Positions 1-11,141 are shown, counted from the first letter of the stretch. The stretch: DNA of 61,390 nt from Calocera cornea HHB12733 (GCA_001632435.1 KV424086.1:1-61390), one strand, 5' to 3'. The notes: generated by a model not told the origin, from the letters alone. Translations and numbers: made by a program.

Positions 1-850
1 CTTCTTCAGGGGGAGCACCGCAGGATACTGTTAAGACCGTTCTATATTGCAAGAGATGTCTAGATACAGCACTAGGAAGGTGGCCGCAGGGAAGGAAGAA
101 GATAGAGAAAGAAGGGGACGGGGAATGACAGAAACTACCATAGGCAGGAGCCCGAGCCCTGGCAAGGCTTGGGTGTATAGGTGTGGCCCCAGTGGGGCCC
201 GGGAATGCGGCTCCGGCATGTTGAGAGGGTGTCAGGGCTCACCTGGGTGCACAACCCCTTGGGGGCTCTGGGGATGCGGCTCCGGCATGTTGAGAGGGTG
301 TCAGGGTTTAGCCCTTGGCATGCAACCCCAGTGGGGCCCGACAGTCAATGTTCAGGAAATATTAGGAGTGTTGTATATGAAAGTTGTAGAAGTGGTGTGA
401 ATGGAATTCTGGGTAAGCAGGGTGTTACAATACAATACCCTGGATGGAGCAGATACTGAAGGTGTTGCAAAGGGAACAGCTGGGGAGGATACGGCAAGGT
501 TGAGGAACATGAACAGGATGATGAGACAGACTGGGAGAGGCACAAACGGGAGCTTCTTGATCACTAACTATGCTGCAGAGGCGGTCTATATACAAGAAAA
601 ATGTGCAAATGGTATATCAATGGCTGCTAGGGAATGTTGCCTTTCAAGGCCGGAGCCGATCCATCAAACCGAGAGATCCTCCGGCGGATGCAACACATCT
701 GGCAACTCTGACTTGTCTGACGTGAGCTGGTACCGGACTACATAAGTATCGACACATACTGTGTGAACATCTCAAGGAGAGGTCAAAATGCTACCGAGCA
801 GTACAATGGTGGTTGTCAGGGGACGTACTCATTTTCTGGCATTTTCCACT
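1..850. other. Gene-poor sequence left of the Tc1 relic
   Basis: Apart from the short direct repeat at 187-340 I see no gene. The open frames here are short, overlap on both strands and show no recognisable domain. It is probably degraded repetitive DNA. Confidence 0.5.
187..340. repeat. Short direct repeats (33-bp unit, 69-bp period)
   Basis: A 33-bp unit beginning ATGCGGCTCCGGCATG occurs at 205-237 and again, identical, at 274-306. A 15-bp flank (CCCCAGTGGGGCCCG) occurs at 187-201 and 326-340. The pattern looks like a local tandem duplication in non-coding, probably transposon-derived DNA. No coding role is visible. Confidence 0.7.
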
Positions 851-859
851 CTTTTCCTT

Positions 860-1697
860 GCTTACTTCAGATCTGGAGAGTAAGGCGGCCAGTCGAGTGT
901 TGTGATTCGCTCGTGGGTGAAGAATGTGTTGGTCCGTTTGGCTGTATGGATGGGTGTGTTGTCTTGCTGAAAGATCATCTTCTTCATCTGTGTGCCATGG
1001 TCAATGCAAGAGTTGTGAAGAGCGGTGTCAAGGATCTCGATGTATCCAAGTGCGTTGCAGCGTCCTCTGATGCGAGAGAGTTGGCCAGTGCCCCAGGGGC
1101 CGAGGCATCCCCAGACCATCACTGACCCGCCCCCGTGCTTCACAACCTTGCGCACATTGTGAGGAAGGAGCTCTTCTCCTGGGCGACAGCGGCAGTACAG
1201 CTTGCCATCTGAGCCGAAGAGGTTGAACTTTGATTCATTGGAGAAGATGACCTTGCACCAGTCGTCTACAGTCCACTGCTCAATGGCCTTGGCCCAGGCC
1301 AGCCAGTACTTGATGGCATGCTCAGGAAGGAAAGGTTTCTTGCAGCAAATGCAGCCAAAGAGGCACTCCTGGTGAAGGGCAAGGCAGATAGTTGAGCCTG
1401 AGACATGGGGGAAGAGCCAGCTGTGGATGTCCTTGCTGTTGCGTGCCTTGCCGGAGTCAATCCAGTGAACCATTTACTGTTGAGCATGGTCCGAGAGGTG
1501 TGGGGGCTGTCCAGACACCGGTGTCTGCCAGTAGAAGGATGGTGCCTTCTTATATTTTGGAGCAAGTCAGTTCACAGTTGAGCGGTGACAGCCAAGGCGT
1601 TTGGCAATCCGGCCCCCTGTCCAACCGGCCTCCTTCCAGCCCACAATCAGAGCCTGGCGGGTTGGGGTGAGCTTGGAAAAGGTTCTTGTGGGGCATC
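860..1697 (-). pseudogene. Decayed Tc1/mariner-type transposase
   Basis: In one minus-strand frame the sequence reads from a Met at about 1697 through an HTH-like region (GWKEAGWTGGRIAKRLGCHR), then a DDE-type core with FGSDG, VMVWGC, IFQQDNTPIHTAK and DWPPYSPDL. These are hallmarks of Tc1-like transposases. The frame is broken by TGA at 1567-1569 and TAA at 1474-1476. The motif normally reading SDESKF reads SNESKF, so the first catalytic Asp is Asn; the underlying change is CG to TG on the plus strand. The frame ends right after SPDL, so the NPIENVW block with the third catalytic acid is missing. The gene is therefore dead. Substitution at CpG sites suggests methylation-driven decay (inference). 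Confidence 0.85.
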
Positions 1698-1869
1698 GAG
1701 TAGGAGTAGAAGGTGTTGCAGGCATCTCTGAGGTGGTGTGTGGGAAGCTACAGAGGAGACAAGCTGGTCTTTATGCCTGTGAGATGCGCCTAGACTGATT
1801 GCACACTTGATGGTCTGTGCACCTTCTGTGAAGGCACACAGTCTAGCGAGGCTGCCAACCAAACCCAAC

Positions 1870-3375
1870 TGAGTTGAAGAGACCAAAAAAGAGGGATTTG
1901 GGTGAGGTCATGGCTGACAGTATCCAATAACTAACCAATCGTACCCTTCGTAAGTCCAACTAGGAGATACGTGGGATGTCGAAGGTAGTTTGGATGAAGC
2001 AAGCAGAGTTTGGAGAGCGTTCAGAAGTTCAGAGCGGGAGGACAGATGTGACAACCAGGCTTTCTCACAAGACTATGGAGATTCCTCAGAGATCAGATCT
2101 AAGGAGAAGCTACTGAAGGTACCGAAGGTTATATACAAAAAGAGTGAACATAGCCTCAGCTTCTCCCGAACACTCCAAAGTGAGACCCAACACTGCCTGA
2201 AGCATTGCCGACCACAGCATTACTCATCCGAACACAGCCAAGTACTGCCCCACACAGCCGAAGGGTCACAGCCTTGCTTACCCTTACCTAATCCTGTGCC
2301 GAGGTATCCGAAGTTGGTATTTGGTAGACCAAAGATGTCGTCTGAGAGCCGAAGAAGTCGAAAGTAGCTGAATACCTGTGAACCTGCCAATAATAGCCAA
2401 AGTCGGGGCGAAGTTGGTGTCCCCTGACACCTTCAGTCATGTTACTCCTTGCATTGATAGGCCCAAAATCGGTCAGAAGCCTTCCCCTGGTTTCAGGATA
2501 GATGGGATTACACAGCTTTATATTAAACCAGTATCTAGATTCGGCAAGAAGGCTGCCTGGACGACCGTGACTTACATTGCACGAGCAGGGCCGACGCGTC
2601 ACTCAGGGTGTGGTGCAAAACTTTTTGTCACCACTGTATGCATTGAGTATGATGACCTGTTGGGACATTGGTTATGACATCGTACTTTTGGTAATACGCA
2701 ACAGCTACTTGCTTACTTGCGAGTCCCCCCAGGCACGGAGCTTCCTAATTTGGCGCAGCCTTGAACATGATGATTACCTAGCTCGCAAGAGTCTGGTCTA
2801 TTCCCCGGGGGTGTAACGTGAAGCCCTCTTGGTGTGCCCTTTCTTCCGTGTCTGCCTCCGCTTCTCTCCCTGCAAAAGGCAATGGTAATGTAAAGGAAAT
2901 TCTCATCTGCTGCCGCTGCATGCTCGCAAGAGCCCCCTTGCCTGTGCCACTAGAAAGGCAATGGAAATACATCTCTTTTGCTTCCTTTTTTTTTGATGCT
3001 TTCCCCTGTCTGCTTGGAAAGGTAATGGAATATCTACCCCACCTGTTTTGTATGATTTTTGGCCGGAGGGGGGCCTCCCCCACCCCCCGTGGGGTCAGTC
3101 TGAACACGCATGATTTCATCTTAGCTATAATGTAGTATGGTTGACATGTTTTGACAATGACAGCAGTATCGAGCTAGGTCCCTGCCGGCGCACCCGCGCC
3201 CGGCCCCTTCCGAGTGAACGAGGTGAGGGCTTTGACTTTGACCGTCACTATGATCCAGCGCCATGTTTCCTTACTATACTTTGTGCGCATTGCTTCCGGG
3301 CACCGTGCCTTATCGAGCGCCGCGGTGCGGACGAACGACTAGCATGGCTCGTGGAGATGCTTGTCACTGCGATGA
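1870..3375. other. Long non-coding stretch
   Basis: No supported gene. It contains the Tc1-end-like palindrome at 2610-2636 and three degenerate copies of AAAGGyAATGGnAAT near 2874, 2953 and 3017. It also has G/C runs near 3061-3095 (GGAGGGGGGCCTCC is self-complementary). The last 150 bases should contain the promoter of the secreted-protein gene starting at 3376. Confidence 0.5.
2610..2636. repeat. Near-palindrome resembling a Tc1-type terminal repeat
   Basis: The sequence GTGGTGCAAAACTTTTTG followed by TCACCACTG is nearly self-complementary (TGGTG with CACCA, CAAAA with TTTTTG) and is directly followed by TA at 2637-2638, the target dinucleotide of Tc1/mariner elements. No matching copy was found left of the transposase relic. 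It may be the surviving right end of that element or of a nested one. Confidence 0.35.
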
Positions 3376-5094
3376 ATGCTGAGGATGGTTCTTCTGTCCC
3401 TAAGCCTGGTTTTGCTTATCATCGGACTCTCGTGCAGTCAAGAGTATCAACATATTGCACATAGCGGTAGTGCAGGCGATGCGACAGGCGATCCACCAGA
3501 GTGGGACGCTCCGGCCCATCCAGATGCTACAGGCCACCTCATCTTCAACGCCGCGGTGCACTTTCTGACCCATTGGTCAAATGTATTATGTATATCAGCG
3601 CAATGGTTCGAGGATCTCATCTTGCTTTGCTTGCTGTTGCTAATGCACGGATAGGGCACGCTGTGGTGCCAGTGACCGTCTCAGCGGGGACCTTGCTCTA
3701 TCATGGCAGGAACGGCCGGGTCGACCCAGCTCCTCCAACAGGTGCCGAGTGGCTTACTCTGGATGTGGATCATGCCACAGCGTACTCTGCCTTTCGAGGA
3801 CGTATATTCAGCTATGCCGCTGAGCGCGACTTTCGTCTCCTCTACTTTGACGGGGTCTCTGCTGCTCCGCTGGCGACGGGAACGCAGGACGTTCAAGATG
3901 TCATCATCTATGGGAACGTGTCCGATTTTCATCGCAGTCCGTTCGTCCGGATTGTGCAACTATGCGACTGGGGAAAGCAATACGAGCTGGATGGCTTTTT
4001 TAGAATGGGCTACGATTTGTGGGTTTTGCCATCGAGTCACATCCATAAGTTCTCACGTAGCCGTCAGCGAGATCATGCTCTGCAACTTCACGAATGGATT
4101 GACGAGGCTGTCGGACATCGATGTTGTACCGGGCATGCTGGAACATCCTCTTGGATGGCAAGGCTCTATTCGTGATCCGATGATCATGGCCTACGAGTTC
4201 CTCGCAACGGGCAATTGGCACAACGTGGAACCTATCGCTGGGCTGAAAATCGATTATTCGAGGATGATCAGCTTTTTCGACAGGAAGTACGAGAGCCTTG
4301 TCGAGCTACGACGCCACGCGACCTCGCGACTGCAGTATCGCATGTTCAATATATCGAAAACCGACGTGCAACTGTTTCGTGCGGAGCTGGATGATGCACT
4401 CCTTCGGCCATGCAGCGATATGGGAAGTGGTGTGCAGTGGGAGGCGATCATGCGACACATCATCGCGTCTTATGGCGATCGACTGCATTATCTCCAGCAA
4501 CTTCTCCATTCGCTCGATCGTCGAACAAACAATGTAGAGGACGAAGGTCACGATGTGCCGAAACTGGTCGTCGATGTTCGACAGCAAGTGCTGACCATGC
4601 TCGCGCCGTATATCTCGCGTGCTTCGATCATTGGCTCGGACAGTGATGGACTCAACCATACTTGGTTCGAGGAAACGGTCGGTCGATGCTCAACAAAGCA
4701 CACCGCCCATTTGGCTATCGTGGCTTTCGCTCCGCAAGAACACAATCTCAAGTCGGCGATAGACGAGACTGTGCGCGAGATCTGTCGCACCCTCGGTATC
4801 ATCTGGAGGACTGCATACACCGCCGAGTCGATCACATCTCACATTGACCATGTCGCGCTCGTTGAAGACTGGGCTAGAGAGATCGATCGACTTATAGAAT
4901 GGCTGAACTGGGCAGAATGGCAGAAATGCGACCCGCCATGCTCGGCCGATCACTATTGTTCTCTTCCACAATGGCCCTTCGATGGGATCGGTAACGGGGA
5001 TGAAGACTTGCCTGTGCGATGCATATCGAAACTCCACTATAAGCCAATTAGTCAAGACCTGTTGACCGATATTCTGTTCCATCGCTATTTATGA
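3376..5094 (+). CDS. Secreted protein of unknown function (534 aa)
   Basis: Three exons fit: 3376-3589, 3655-4018 and 4068-5094, with donors GTATAT and GTGGGT, acceptors ATAG and TCAG, and a CTAAT branch site in intron 1. The product starts with a clear signal peptide (MLRMVLLSLSLVLLIIGLSC). It carries YHGRNGRVDP near the first third, then GRIFSYAAERDFRLLYFDG and, across the second splice, DFEIMLCNF. Three Cys lie close together near the C-terminus (CDPPCSADHYC). I do not recognise an enzyme family. From memory, secreted proteins with the YHGR and RLLYFDG signatures occur widely in fungi without a known role. The second splice is well supported because it alone joins the two frames in phase. 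Confidence 0.75.
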
Positions 5095-5680
5095 GCAGGG
5101 GTTGTCGCGTCTCCTAAGATGTTAATGGGACAAAGCTGATCATATGCCATCAGCAGATTCCGGTCGTCAGAAGACATTTGGTCCCGTCGCGTATGGCTGC
5201 TCGGCGAAAGTCGGATTGTTCGCCAGGTATCATTCTTTGAGAACCGCATGCAACACGCCTTCTCCGGGTGCTGGCGCGCATTGTCTAGTCGCTTCTGCGC
5301 CCGAAGACTGCTCACGTGCGATGCAACTTTACCCCGTGTTCATGCGGCTGTTCTCCCTTCCATGCCTTACATTCAACAGGACACACAGCACCTCGATCTG
5401 TCACCGATCCCATGAGCACTGGACAGATCTGCTGGCAAGGTTTAGGCAGCTTTGCGGAAGGCTGCTGGCCAATCGCAGTCTCTACCGTTCATCCCGAGAC
5501 AGAACATGCACTACCGCATTTTCCAGACACCTGGCGATACTTCTGCAAGCACGGTCCGATCTACACTGTCCATAGCTCTTCTCGACCATCCTCATCCTAA
5601 TGGGTGAAGATTTCGACATGGAGGGGGCGAGATTTCTCCGCCCACGGCCGCATACGAAAGCTGGATTCTTCCTACCATAT
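5095..5680. other. Intergenic region upstream of mannanase 1
   Basis: No gene seen. From about 5447 onward the sequence is closely similar to 7459-7760, so the tandem duplication of the mannanase gene includes roughly 300 bp of upstream DNA. Confidence 0.7.
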
Positions 5681-5689
5681 CTCTATAAT
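5625..5689 (+). promoter_or_regulatory. Mannanase 1 core promoter with palindrome and TATA-like box
   Basis: An imperfect palindrome (GGGCGAGATTTCTCCGCCC, 5625-5643) lies 119 bp before the ATG, and a TATA-like TATAAT lies at 5684-5689, 73 bp before the ATG. Both are kept in the second copy. The palindrome contains GCGGAG on the minus strand, which fits the SYGGRG pattern of fungal carbon-catabolite repressors; that link is inference. Confidence 0.5.
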
Positions 5690-5761
5690 TAGGCCAGCGT
5701 CCCTGCCAGCGTCGCCCCGTGTGAGGCATCCACCTACCTGCTCCGAACTTCTCTGGACGTG

Positions 5762-7069
5762 ATGAAGCTCTCCGCTGTCTTTGCCCTTTGCGCGACCGCG
5801 CTCTCAGCCGTTGCGGCGCCGGCGCCTAACTTTGTCTATACTGTCGGCCAAAAATTCTACCTTAACGGACGTGAGCACAGCTGCCTTCTATTACGGTCAT
5901 GTGCTGATCGCAGTAGGTGAATATATCTTCGCCGGGACCAACGCCTACTGGCTAGCCCAGCAGAGCAACTCGGACATTGACAAAGCGTTCTCCGACATTG
6001 CTGCTGCTGGGCTGACGACCGTTCGTACCTGGGGCTGGAACGATGTGACTGCGATCCCAAGCTCCGGCACCTACTACCAGCTGTGGACGAACGGCACCGC
6101 GACGATCAACTATGGTTCGAACGGCTTGGCCAAGTTCGACTACGTTGTGCAGTCCGCCAAGGCTCACGGGCTGCATCTCATTGTTACCCTCACGAACAAC
6201 TGGATCGACTATGGCGGGATGGACATTTATGTGGAGCAACTGGCGCCCAATTCCGGCTTATATCGTGAGTGTGCCATTCATCTTGAGATACCACTGTCAA
6301 TACGTTCATAGACGATCTGTTCTACACCGACCCCACGATCCAGGCCGCGTACAAGACGTACATCACCGCTTGGCTGAACCGCTACAGGTCGAACCCCACG
6401 ATCATGTCCTGGGAGCTGGCGAACGAGCCCCGGTGCGCGGGTACCTCCTCCGTTGCGTCCGCTGCGTGTGACACGACTACCATTACGTCCTGGGTGAGCG
6501 AGATGAGCGCGTACATCAAGAGCGTGGACTCGAACCACCTCGTTGCGATCGGAGACGAGGGGTGGTTCCAGCGCCCCGGCGCGCAGCCGTACCCGTACGA
6601 CGCGAGCGTCGGGATCAGCTTTGACGACAACATCCTCGTGCCCACGCTGGACTGGGGCACGCTGCACATGTACCCCGAGTACTGGGGCCAGGCGGATAAC
6701 GTCACCGAGTGCGTCCTTCTCCCACACTCCCAATTCCGCTTCCTACCTCTCCGCTCCTGTCTACTGCTCATGCTCACGCCGGGCAGGTTCGGCATCGCCT
6801 GGATTCGGGACCACGCGGCGGTCCAGCGCACGGCCAACAAGCCCGTCGTCGTCGAAGAGTTCGGCGTGTCGATCGCGAACCCCTCCCAAGTCTACCCTTC
6901 CTGGTGGAACGAGGTCCTCCTGAGTGGCATGACGGGCGACGCGATCTGGCAGTCGGGCAGCTATCTGAGCACGGGGCCGAGCCCGAACGATGGGTTTACG
7001 TATTACCCTAATAGCACGGTTTATGAGGAGGTCAGGGCGTATGCGGGGCTGTTGAAGCTGCGTGGGTGA
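5762..7069 (+). CDS. Secreted GH5 endo-1,4-beta-mannanase, copy 1
   Basis: Hydrolyses internal beta-1,4 links in (galacto/gluco)mannan outside the cell. Exons 5762-5870, 5917-6264, 6312-6708 and 6787-7069 give 378 aa. A signal peptide (MKLSAVFALCATALSAVAA) is followed directly by a GH5 catalytic domain; there is no CBM1. The acid/base Glu is in WELANEP (about residue 191) and the nucleophile in VVVEEFG (about residue 309). RTWGWND and GDEGWF are typical of fungal subfamily-7 mannanases. Introns are 46, 47 and 78 nt. The next gene is a close paralogue with the same exon lengths (109, 348, 397, 283), so this is a recent tandem duplication including the promoter. The enzyme would cooperate with the GH27 alpha-galactosidase at 57.9 kb. 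Confidence 0.93.
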
Positions 7070-7636
7070 GGAGGCAGTATGCTCAATAGGTAGCTGTCAA
7101 TCAAGAGCATTGTCCTTCACAATCGGTCGGTACGGTCGGGAGCCAATGCGTAACTACTAGGCTGTGGAGTGTTGCTTGTTCTCTCGACTTGGAAGAACGA
7201 GATGGATATCGATATCATCAACAGCACCTTCTCGTCTACCCGACCGATTTCCAAGGGTTCTAGTTGTCTTAACCTTGCCTTCTCTCCGTTACCTCCTACC
7301 GTGCCTGCCTCGTCTCTCCATTCTTGCTCACCCAAGGGCCGATGCTTTCCATTTCTCCACGAGGCCCGAGACCCGACTCCAGCCCCCCCCCACCCTCAGA
7401 AGCGTAAGAGAGCAGCGATCCGGTGCAACATCCCGTCCCGCCCTCGCCTCCCCGTAATTTAGGCAGCCTTGCCGGACGCTGCCAGCCAATGGCAGCCTCT
7501 ACCGTTTATCCCGAGAAAGAACATGCACTACCTCACTTTTCAGACACCTGGAGATACTTCTGCTAGCACGGTCCGAGGTCATATACACTGTCGATGGCTC
7601 TTCTAGAGCATTCTCATAACCATGGGTGAAGATTAG
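7070..7636. other. Spacer between the mannanase copies
   Basis: No gene. About 7070-7458 is unique spacer and presumed 3' region of copy 1. From about 7459 the sequence matches the upstream region of copy 1. Confidence 0.65.
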
Positions 7637-7700
7637 GGGCGAGATTTCTCCGCCCACGGCCGTATACGGAAGCTGGATTCTTCCTACCATGCCCTTATAA
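7637..7700 (+). promoter_or_regulatory. Mannanase 2 core promoter with palindrome and TATA-like box
   Basis: The same imperfect palindrome as in copy 1 lies at 7637-7655, and TTATAA at 7695-7700, 62 bp before the ATG. The segment between them also matches copy 1, so both copies probably respond to the same signals. Confidence 0.5.
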
Positions 7701-7761
7701 CTAGTCGAACGTCGTCCTGGTTCAGGCATCGACCTGCCTGCTTGAAAGTACTCTGGGCGTC

Positions 7762-9057
7762 ATGAAGCTCTCTGCTGTGTTTGCCCTTTGCGCGGCCGCG
7801 CTCTCAGCCGTCGCCGCGCCAACCCCTGGCTTTGTGTACACTGTGGGCCAGAAGTTCTACCTGAACGGACGTGAGCACAGCTGCCTTGCATTCTCAACCT
7901 GCCCCTGATCGCATTAGAGGAATATATCTTCGCGGGGACCAACGCCTACTGGCTAGCGCAGCAGAGTAACTCGGACATCGACAAAGCGTTCTCGGACATT
8001 GCCGCTGCGGGGCTGACGACGGTCCGCACGTGGGGCTTCAACGATGTGACTGCGATCCCGAGCTACGGCACCTACTACCAACTTTTTACCAACGGCACGG
8101 CGACGATCAACTACGGCGCCAACGGTTTGGCCAAGTTTGACTATGTCGTGCAGTCCGCAAAGGCGCACGGGCTGCATCTCATCGTGACGCTCACGAACAA
8201 CTGGATCGACTATGGCGGGATGGACATTTATGTGGAGCAGCTGGCGCCCAATTCCGGCTTGTATCGTGAGTGCGGCATTCCACCCAACATGACCTTGCCA
8301 ACGCCGATGTAGACGACGTGTTCTACACGGACCCGACGATCCAAGCGGCGTACAAGACGTACATCACGGCGTGGCTGAACCGGTACAGCTCGAATCCCAC
8401 GATCATGTCCTGGGAGCTGGCGAACGAGCCCCGGTGCGCGGGGAGCACGTCTGTCGCGTCCGCTGCGTGCAACACGACGACGCTGACGACGTGGGTGAGC
8501 TCGATGAGCGCGTACATCAAGAGCGTGGACGCGAACCACCTCGTCGCGATCGGGGACGAGGGCTGGTTCGAGCGGCCAGGCGCGCAGCCGTACCCGTACG
8601 ACGCCGGGGTCGGGATCAGCTTTGACGACAACATCCTCGTGCCGACTCTGGACTGGGGCACGCTCCACTGCTACCCGGAGTCGTGGGGCCAGGCGGACAA
8701 CGTGACCGAGTGGGTGCGATCCGTGCGCGCTGCTGCCGTCCCGCTCATCCCGGTCTTGTACTATGTCTATGTAGGTTCGGCATCGCCTGGGTCCGGGACC
8801 ACGCGGCGGTGCAGCGCACGGCGAACAAGCCCGTGGTGATGGAGGAGTTCGGCGTGTCGATCGCGAACCAGACGGAGGTGTACCCGTACTGGTGGGACGA
8901 GGTGCTCGCGAGCGGCATGACGGGCGACGCGATCTGGCAGTCGGGCAGCTACCTCAGCACGGGGCCGAGCCCCAACGACGGGTTCACGTACTACCCCAAC
9001 AGCACCGTGTACGAGCTCGTCAGGGGGTATGCGGGGCTGCTCAGGCTCCGCGGGTGA
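7762..9057 (+). CDS. Secreted GH5 endo-1,4-beta-mannanase, copy 2
   Basis: Paralogue of the preceding gene with identical exon lengths: 7762-7870, 7918-8265, 8313-8709 and 8775-9057, 378 aa. Signal peptide, WELANEP acid/base and the EEFG nucleophile (VVMEEFG) are all present, so it should be active. Differences include NGQEYIF for NGREYIF at the first splice and HCYPESW for HMYPEYW near the active site, which adds one Cys. Introns are 47, 47 and 65 nt. The coding sequence is richer in G+C at third positions than copy 1, as in the neighbouring ERG1 gene. Secreted mannan hydrolase; a substrate or pH difference between copies cannot be read from sequence. Confidence 0.92.
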
Positions 9058-9497
9058 GCGGGCATGCATGCTACAGTACAGCATGCACTGTAGTGCCAGC
9101 AGTTGTCAATCAATCACCGTGCCGTCCGTGGCTGACCCGCCCTGAAGCGTGTGCTCGCTTGTCCCACACGGATCGGCAGATCAAACGGCGAACCCCGCGC
9201 CCGCCGCCCGCTACGGATGTCCGCGGGCGATGAGTGAAAGCGCTCGTGGACTTGGGGTGGTTGTAAGCTGCAAGTGGTAACAGTATCGGGTTACACTGCT
9301 CGCCAGCCCGAGCCGTACGGACGAAGCACGACTGAAGAGGGATAGGATAGGATAGGATATCATTCACACGGTCACGGTCACGGTCACGGTCTCCGCATAA
9401 TTACCACGTTCTCGTCTATACACCCCCTGCCACTGGCAATCGGCCGATTCCTAAGCAGGCGGTCCCGCGCAGGGCCGCAGGCGGCAGCGACGCCCAC
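9058..9497. repeat. Intergenic region with two microsatellites
   Basis: Between mannanase 2 and the 3' end of ERG1. It holds a GGATA run (GATAGGATAGGATAGGATA, about 9341-9359) and a GGTCAC run (about 9369-9391, nearly four units). No gene is visible. Confidence 0.7.
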
Positions 9498-11141
9498 CTA
9501 GCCCATCCACGCCCAGCACCAAGCGGTGGCGACATCCCTCATCTCGCCCCACATGAGCGGGAGGAAGACGACGCAGGCGACCCAGAGCAGGCGTAGCACT
9601 TGCCACAGCCTGCCGAGGCTCGCGAGCGTCAGCCCTTGGTGCTGCTGGTGCTGCTGGTGCGGATCGGCCGCGGCGTCGGCGTCGGCGCTCTTCTCGTCCG
9701 GCACCGGGGTTGTCCGGCCCGCCGGGGTGCGGGCGTCCGGGTCTGCGCTGGGCGGGCGGGTGAGGACTGACCAGACGGCGAAGAGGGCTACGGCGAAGAA
9801 GTGGTAGAAGAGGAGTGCGGGCCTGGGCGCGAGACCGCTGAGGAGGCTGACGGGCCCGCGGACGCAGTCCCCGCCCAGGAGGAAATAGTCGAAGCAGGCC
9901 TGGCGGAGGGTGGCGAGCTCGGGGGAGGACGCGCCGAAGAGGTCGTACAGGGCGAGGGAGAGGATGTTTATCGTTGCGCTGAGGGGCTTGCGCTGGGTGT
10001 GGAAGGTGTGGAGGGCGTGGGCGACGGCGGGCCAGTCGGAGAGGGCGGCGGTGGAGAGGAGCTGGCCGAGGAGGAGGGCGTCGGTGAAGGCGACGGTCAT
10101 GCCCCCGCCTGTGAGCGGGTGGCGCATGTTGAACGCGTCGCCGATGAGGAGGACGCCTTCCCTCGCGTGGGGCGTGGCCTGGAGGGAGGGCGGGAGCCAC
10201 GAGTTGGGCATGCTGCGCAGGCGCTGGGTCTGGAGCGCGTCGTGCAGCGGCTGCTGGCAGCCGGGAGGGAGGTGGGGGAGGACGTGCGTGCGGATGTGCT
10301 CCTGCAGCGCGCCCGAGGCGGAGGAGGGCAGCTTGCCCCGGACGTCGATGAGGATGCGGGTCTCGCCCTTGGCGAGGCCGTACATGAGCACGGGCCCCTG
10401 GCCGGGGATGAGGACGACGGTGCCGTGCTCGTCCATGGGGAGGGTGGCGCCGTGGAGGACGAGGCCGACAAAGTGGGAGCGGGTGACGGGGGCGGGGGCG
10501 CGCGGGAGGAGGTGGCGGAACTTGCTCGCGTGGCCGTCCGCGACGGCGACGAGGTCGGCGTAGTAGTTCTGCGGGGCGGGGGCGCCCTTGGGCGTGGCGG
10601 AGACGCCGAGGACGCGGCCGGTGTGCGGGCACTCGAGCAGGGCATGCACCGTCGCCTCGCGCATGTGGACCGTGGGCGTGGTGGTTGCGAGCTCCCTGCG
10701 GAGGCTGGCGACAAAGGTGCCGTGGTGGAAGCTCCTGCCCTCCTCGCCGTCCGGGTACGGCACGGAGACCTCCTTGCGGGCGGCGGTGTTGACGACACAG
10801 TATCCCCTTGCGGGGACTGCGCCGATGTTGTCGAGTGCGCGGGCGAGGCCGAGTGCGCGGAGTGCGCGGACGCCGCCCGGCTGGAGCAGCTCTCCGACGA
10901 TGCGGTCTGGGCCTGCGGGAGCGAGGTCGCGCTCGAGGACGAGGATGTTGCGGGGGGGTGCGGCGGGCGGGTGGGAGCGGGCGAGTGCGCGGGCGAGGGC
11001 GGTCCCTGCTGGCCCTGCGCCGACGATGATGCAGGAGGTGTGCTGGGCGGGGGTGAGCTGGCGTGGTGCGTGGTGCGTCTGGGGCGGGGGAGGCGGACGT
11101 ACGGGCTCGTCCGAGGTGGGCGCGGGGAGCACAGGCGACAT
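9498..11141 (-). CDS. ERG1: Squalene epoxidase (squalene monooxygenase)
   Basis: FAD-dependent enzyme of sterol synthesis that converts squalene to 2,3-oxidosqualene at the ER membrane; the target of allylamine antifungals. Intronless, 547 aa from the ATG at 11141. The dinucleotide-binding motif IIVGAGPAG is at about residues 38-46, the DG motif ADGHASKFR at about 201-209, and the GD motif IGDAFNMRHPLTGGG at about 333-347. The C-terminus has two hydrophobic stretches (FYHFFAVALFAVW and LWVACVVFLPLMW) suited to membrane anchoring. Between them lies a low-complexity Asp/Ala/His/Gln insert. The frame is open upstream to 11627, but the chosen Met starts just before the usual short N-terminus and the upstream part is low-complexity. 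It shares a 681-bp bidirectional promoter with the WW-FF gene. Confidence 0.93.
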   Translation of the reverse strand: MSPVLPAPTSDEPVRPPPPPQTHHAPRQLTPAQHTSCIIVGAGPAGTALARALARSHPPAAPPRNILVLERDLAPAGPDRIVGELLQPGGVRALRALGLARALDNIGAVPARGYCVVNTAARKEVSVPYPDGEEGRSFHHGTFVASLRRELATTTPTVHMREATVHALLECPHTGRVLGVSATPKGAPAPQNYYADLVAVADGHASKFRHLLPRAPAPVTRSHFVGLVLHGATLPMDEHGTVVLIPGQGPVLMYGLAKGETRILIDVRGKLPSSASGALQEHIRTHVLPHLPPGCQQPLHDALQTQRLRSMPNSWLPPSLQATPHAREGVLLIGDAFNMRHPLTGGGMTVAFTDALLLGQLLSTAALSDWPAVAHALHTFHTQRKPLSATINILSLALYDLFGASSPELATLRQACFDYFLLGGDCVRGPVSLLSGLAPRPALLFYHFFAVALFAVWSVLTRPPSADPDARTPAGRTTPVPDEKSADADAAADPHQQHQQHQGLTLASLGRLWQVLRLLWVACVVFLPLMWGEMRDVATAWCWAWMG

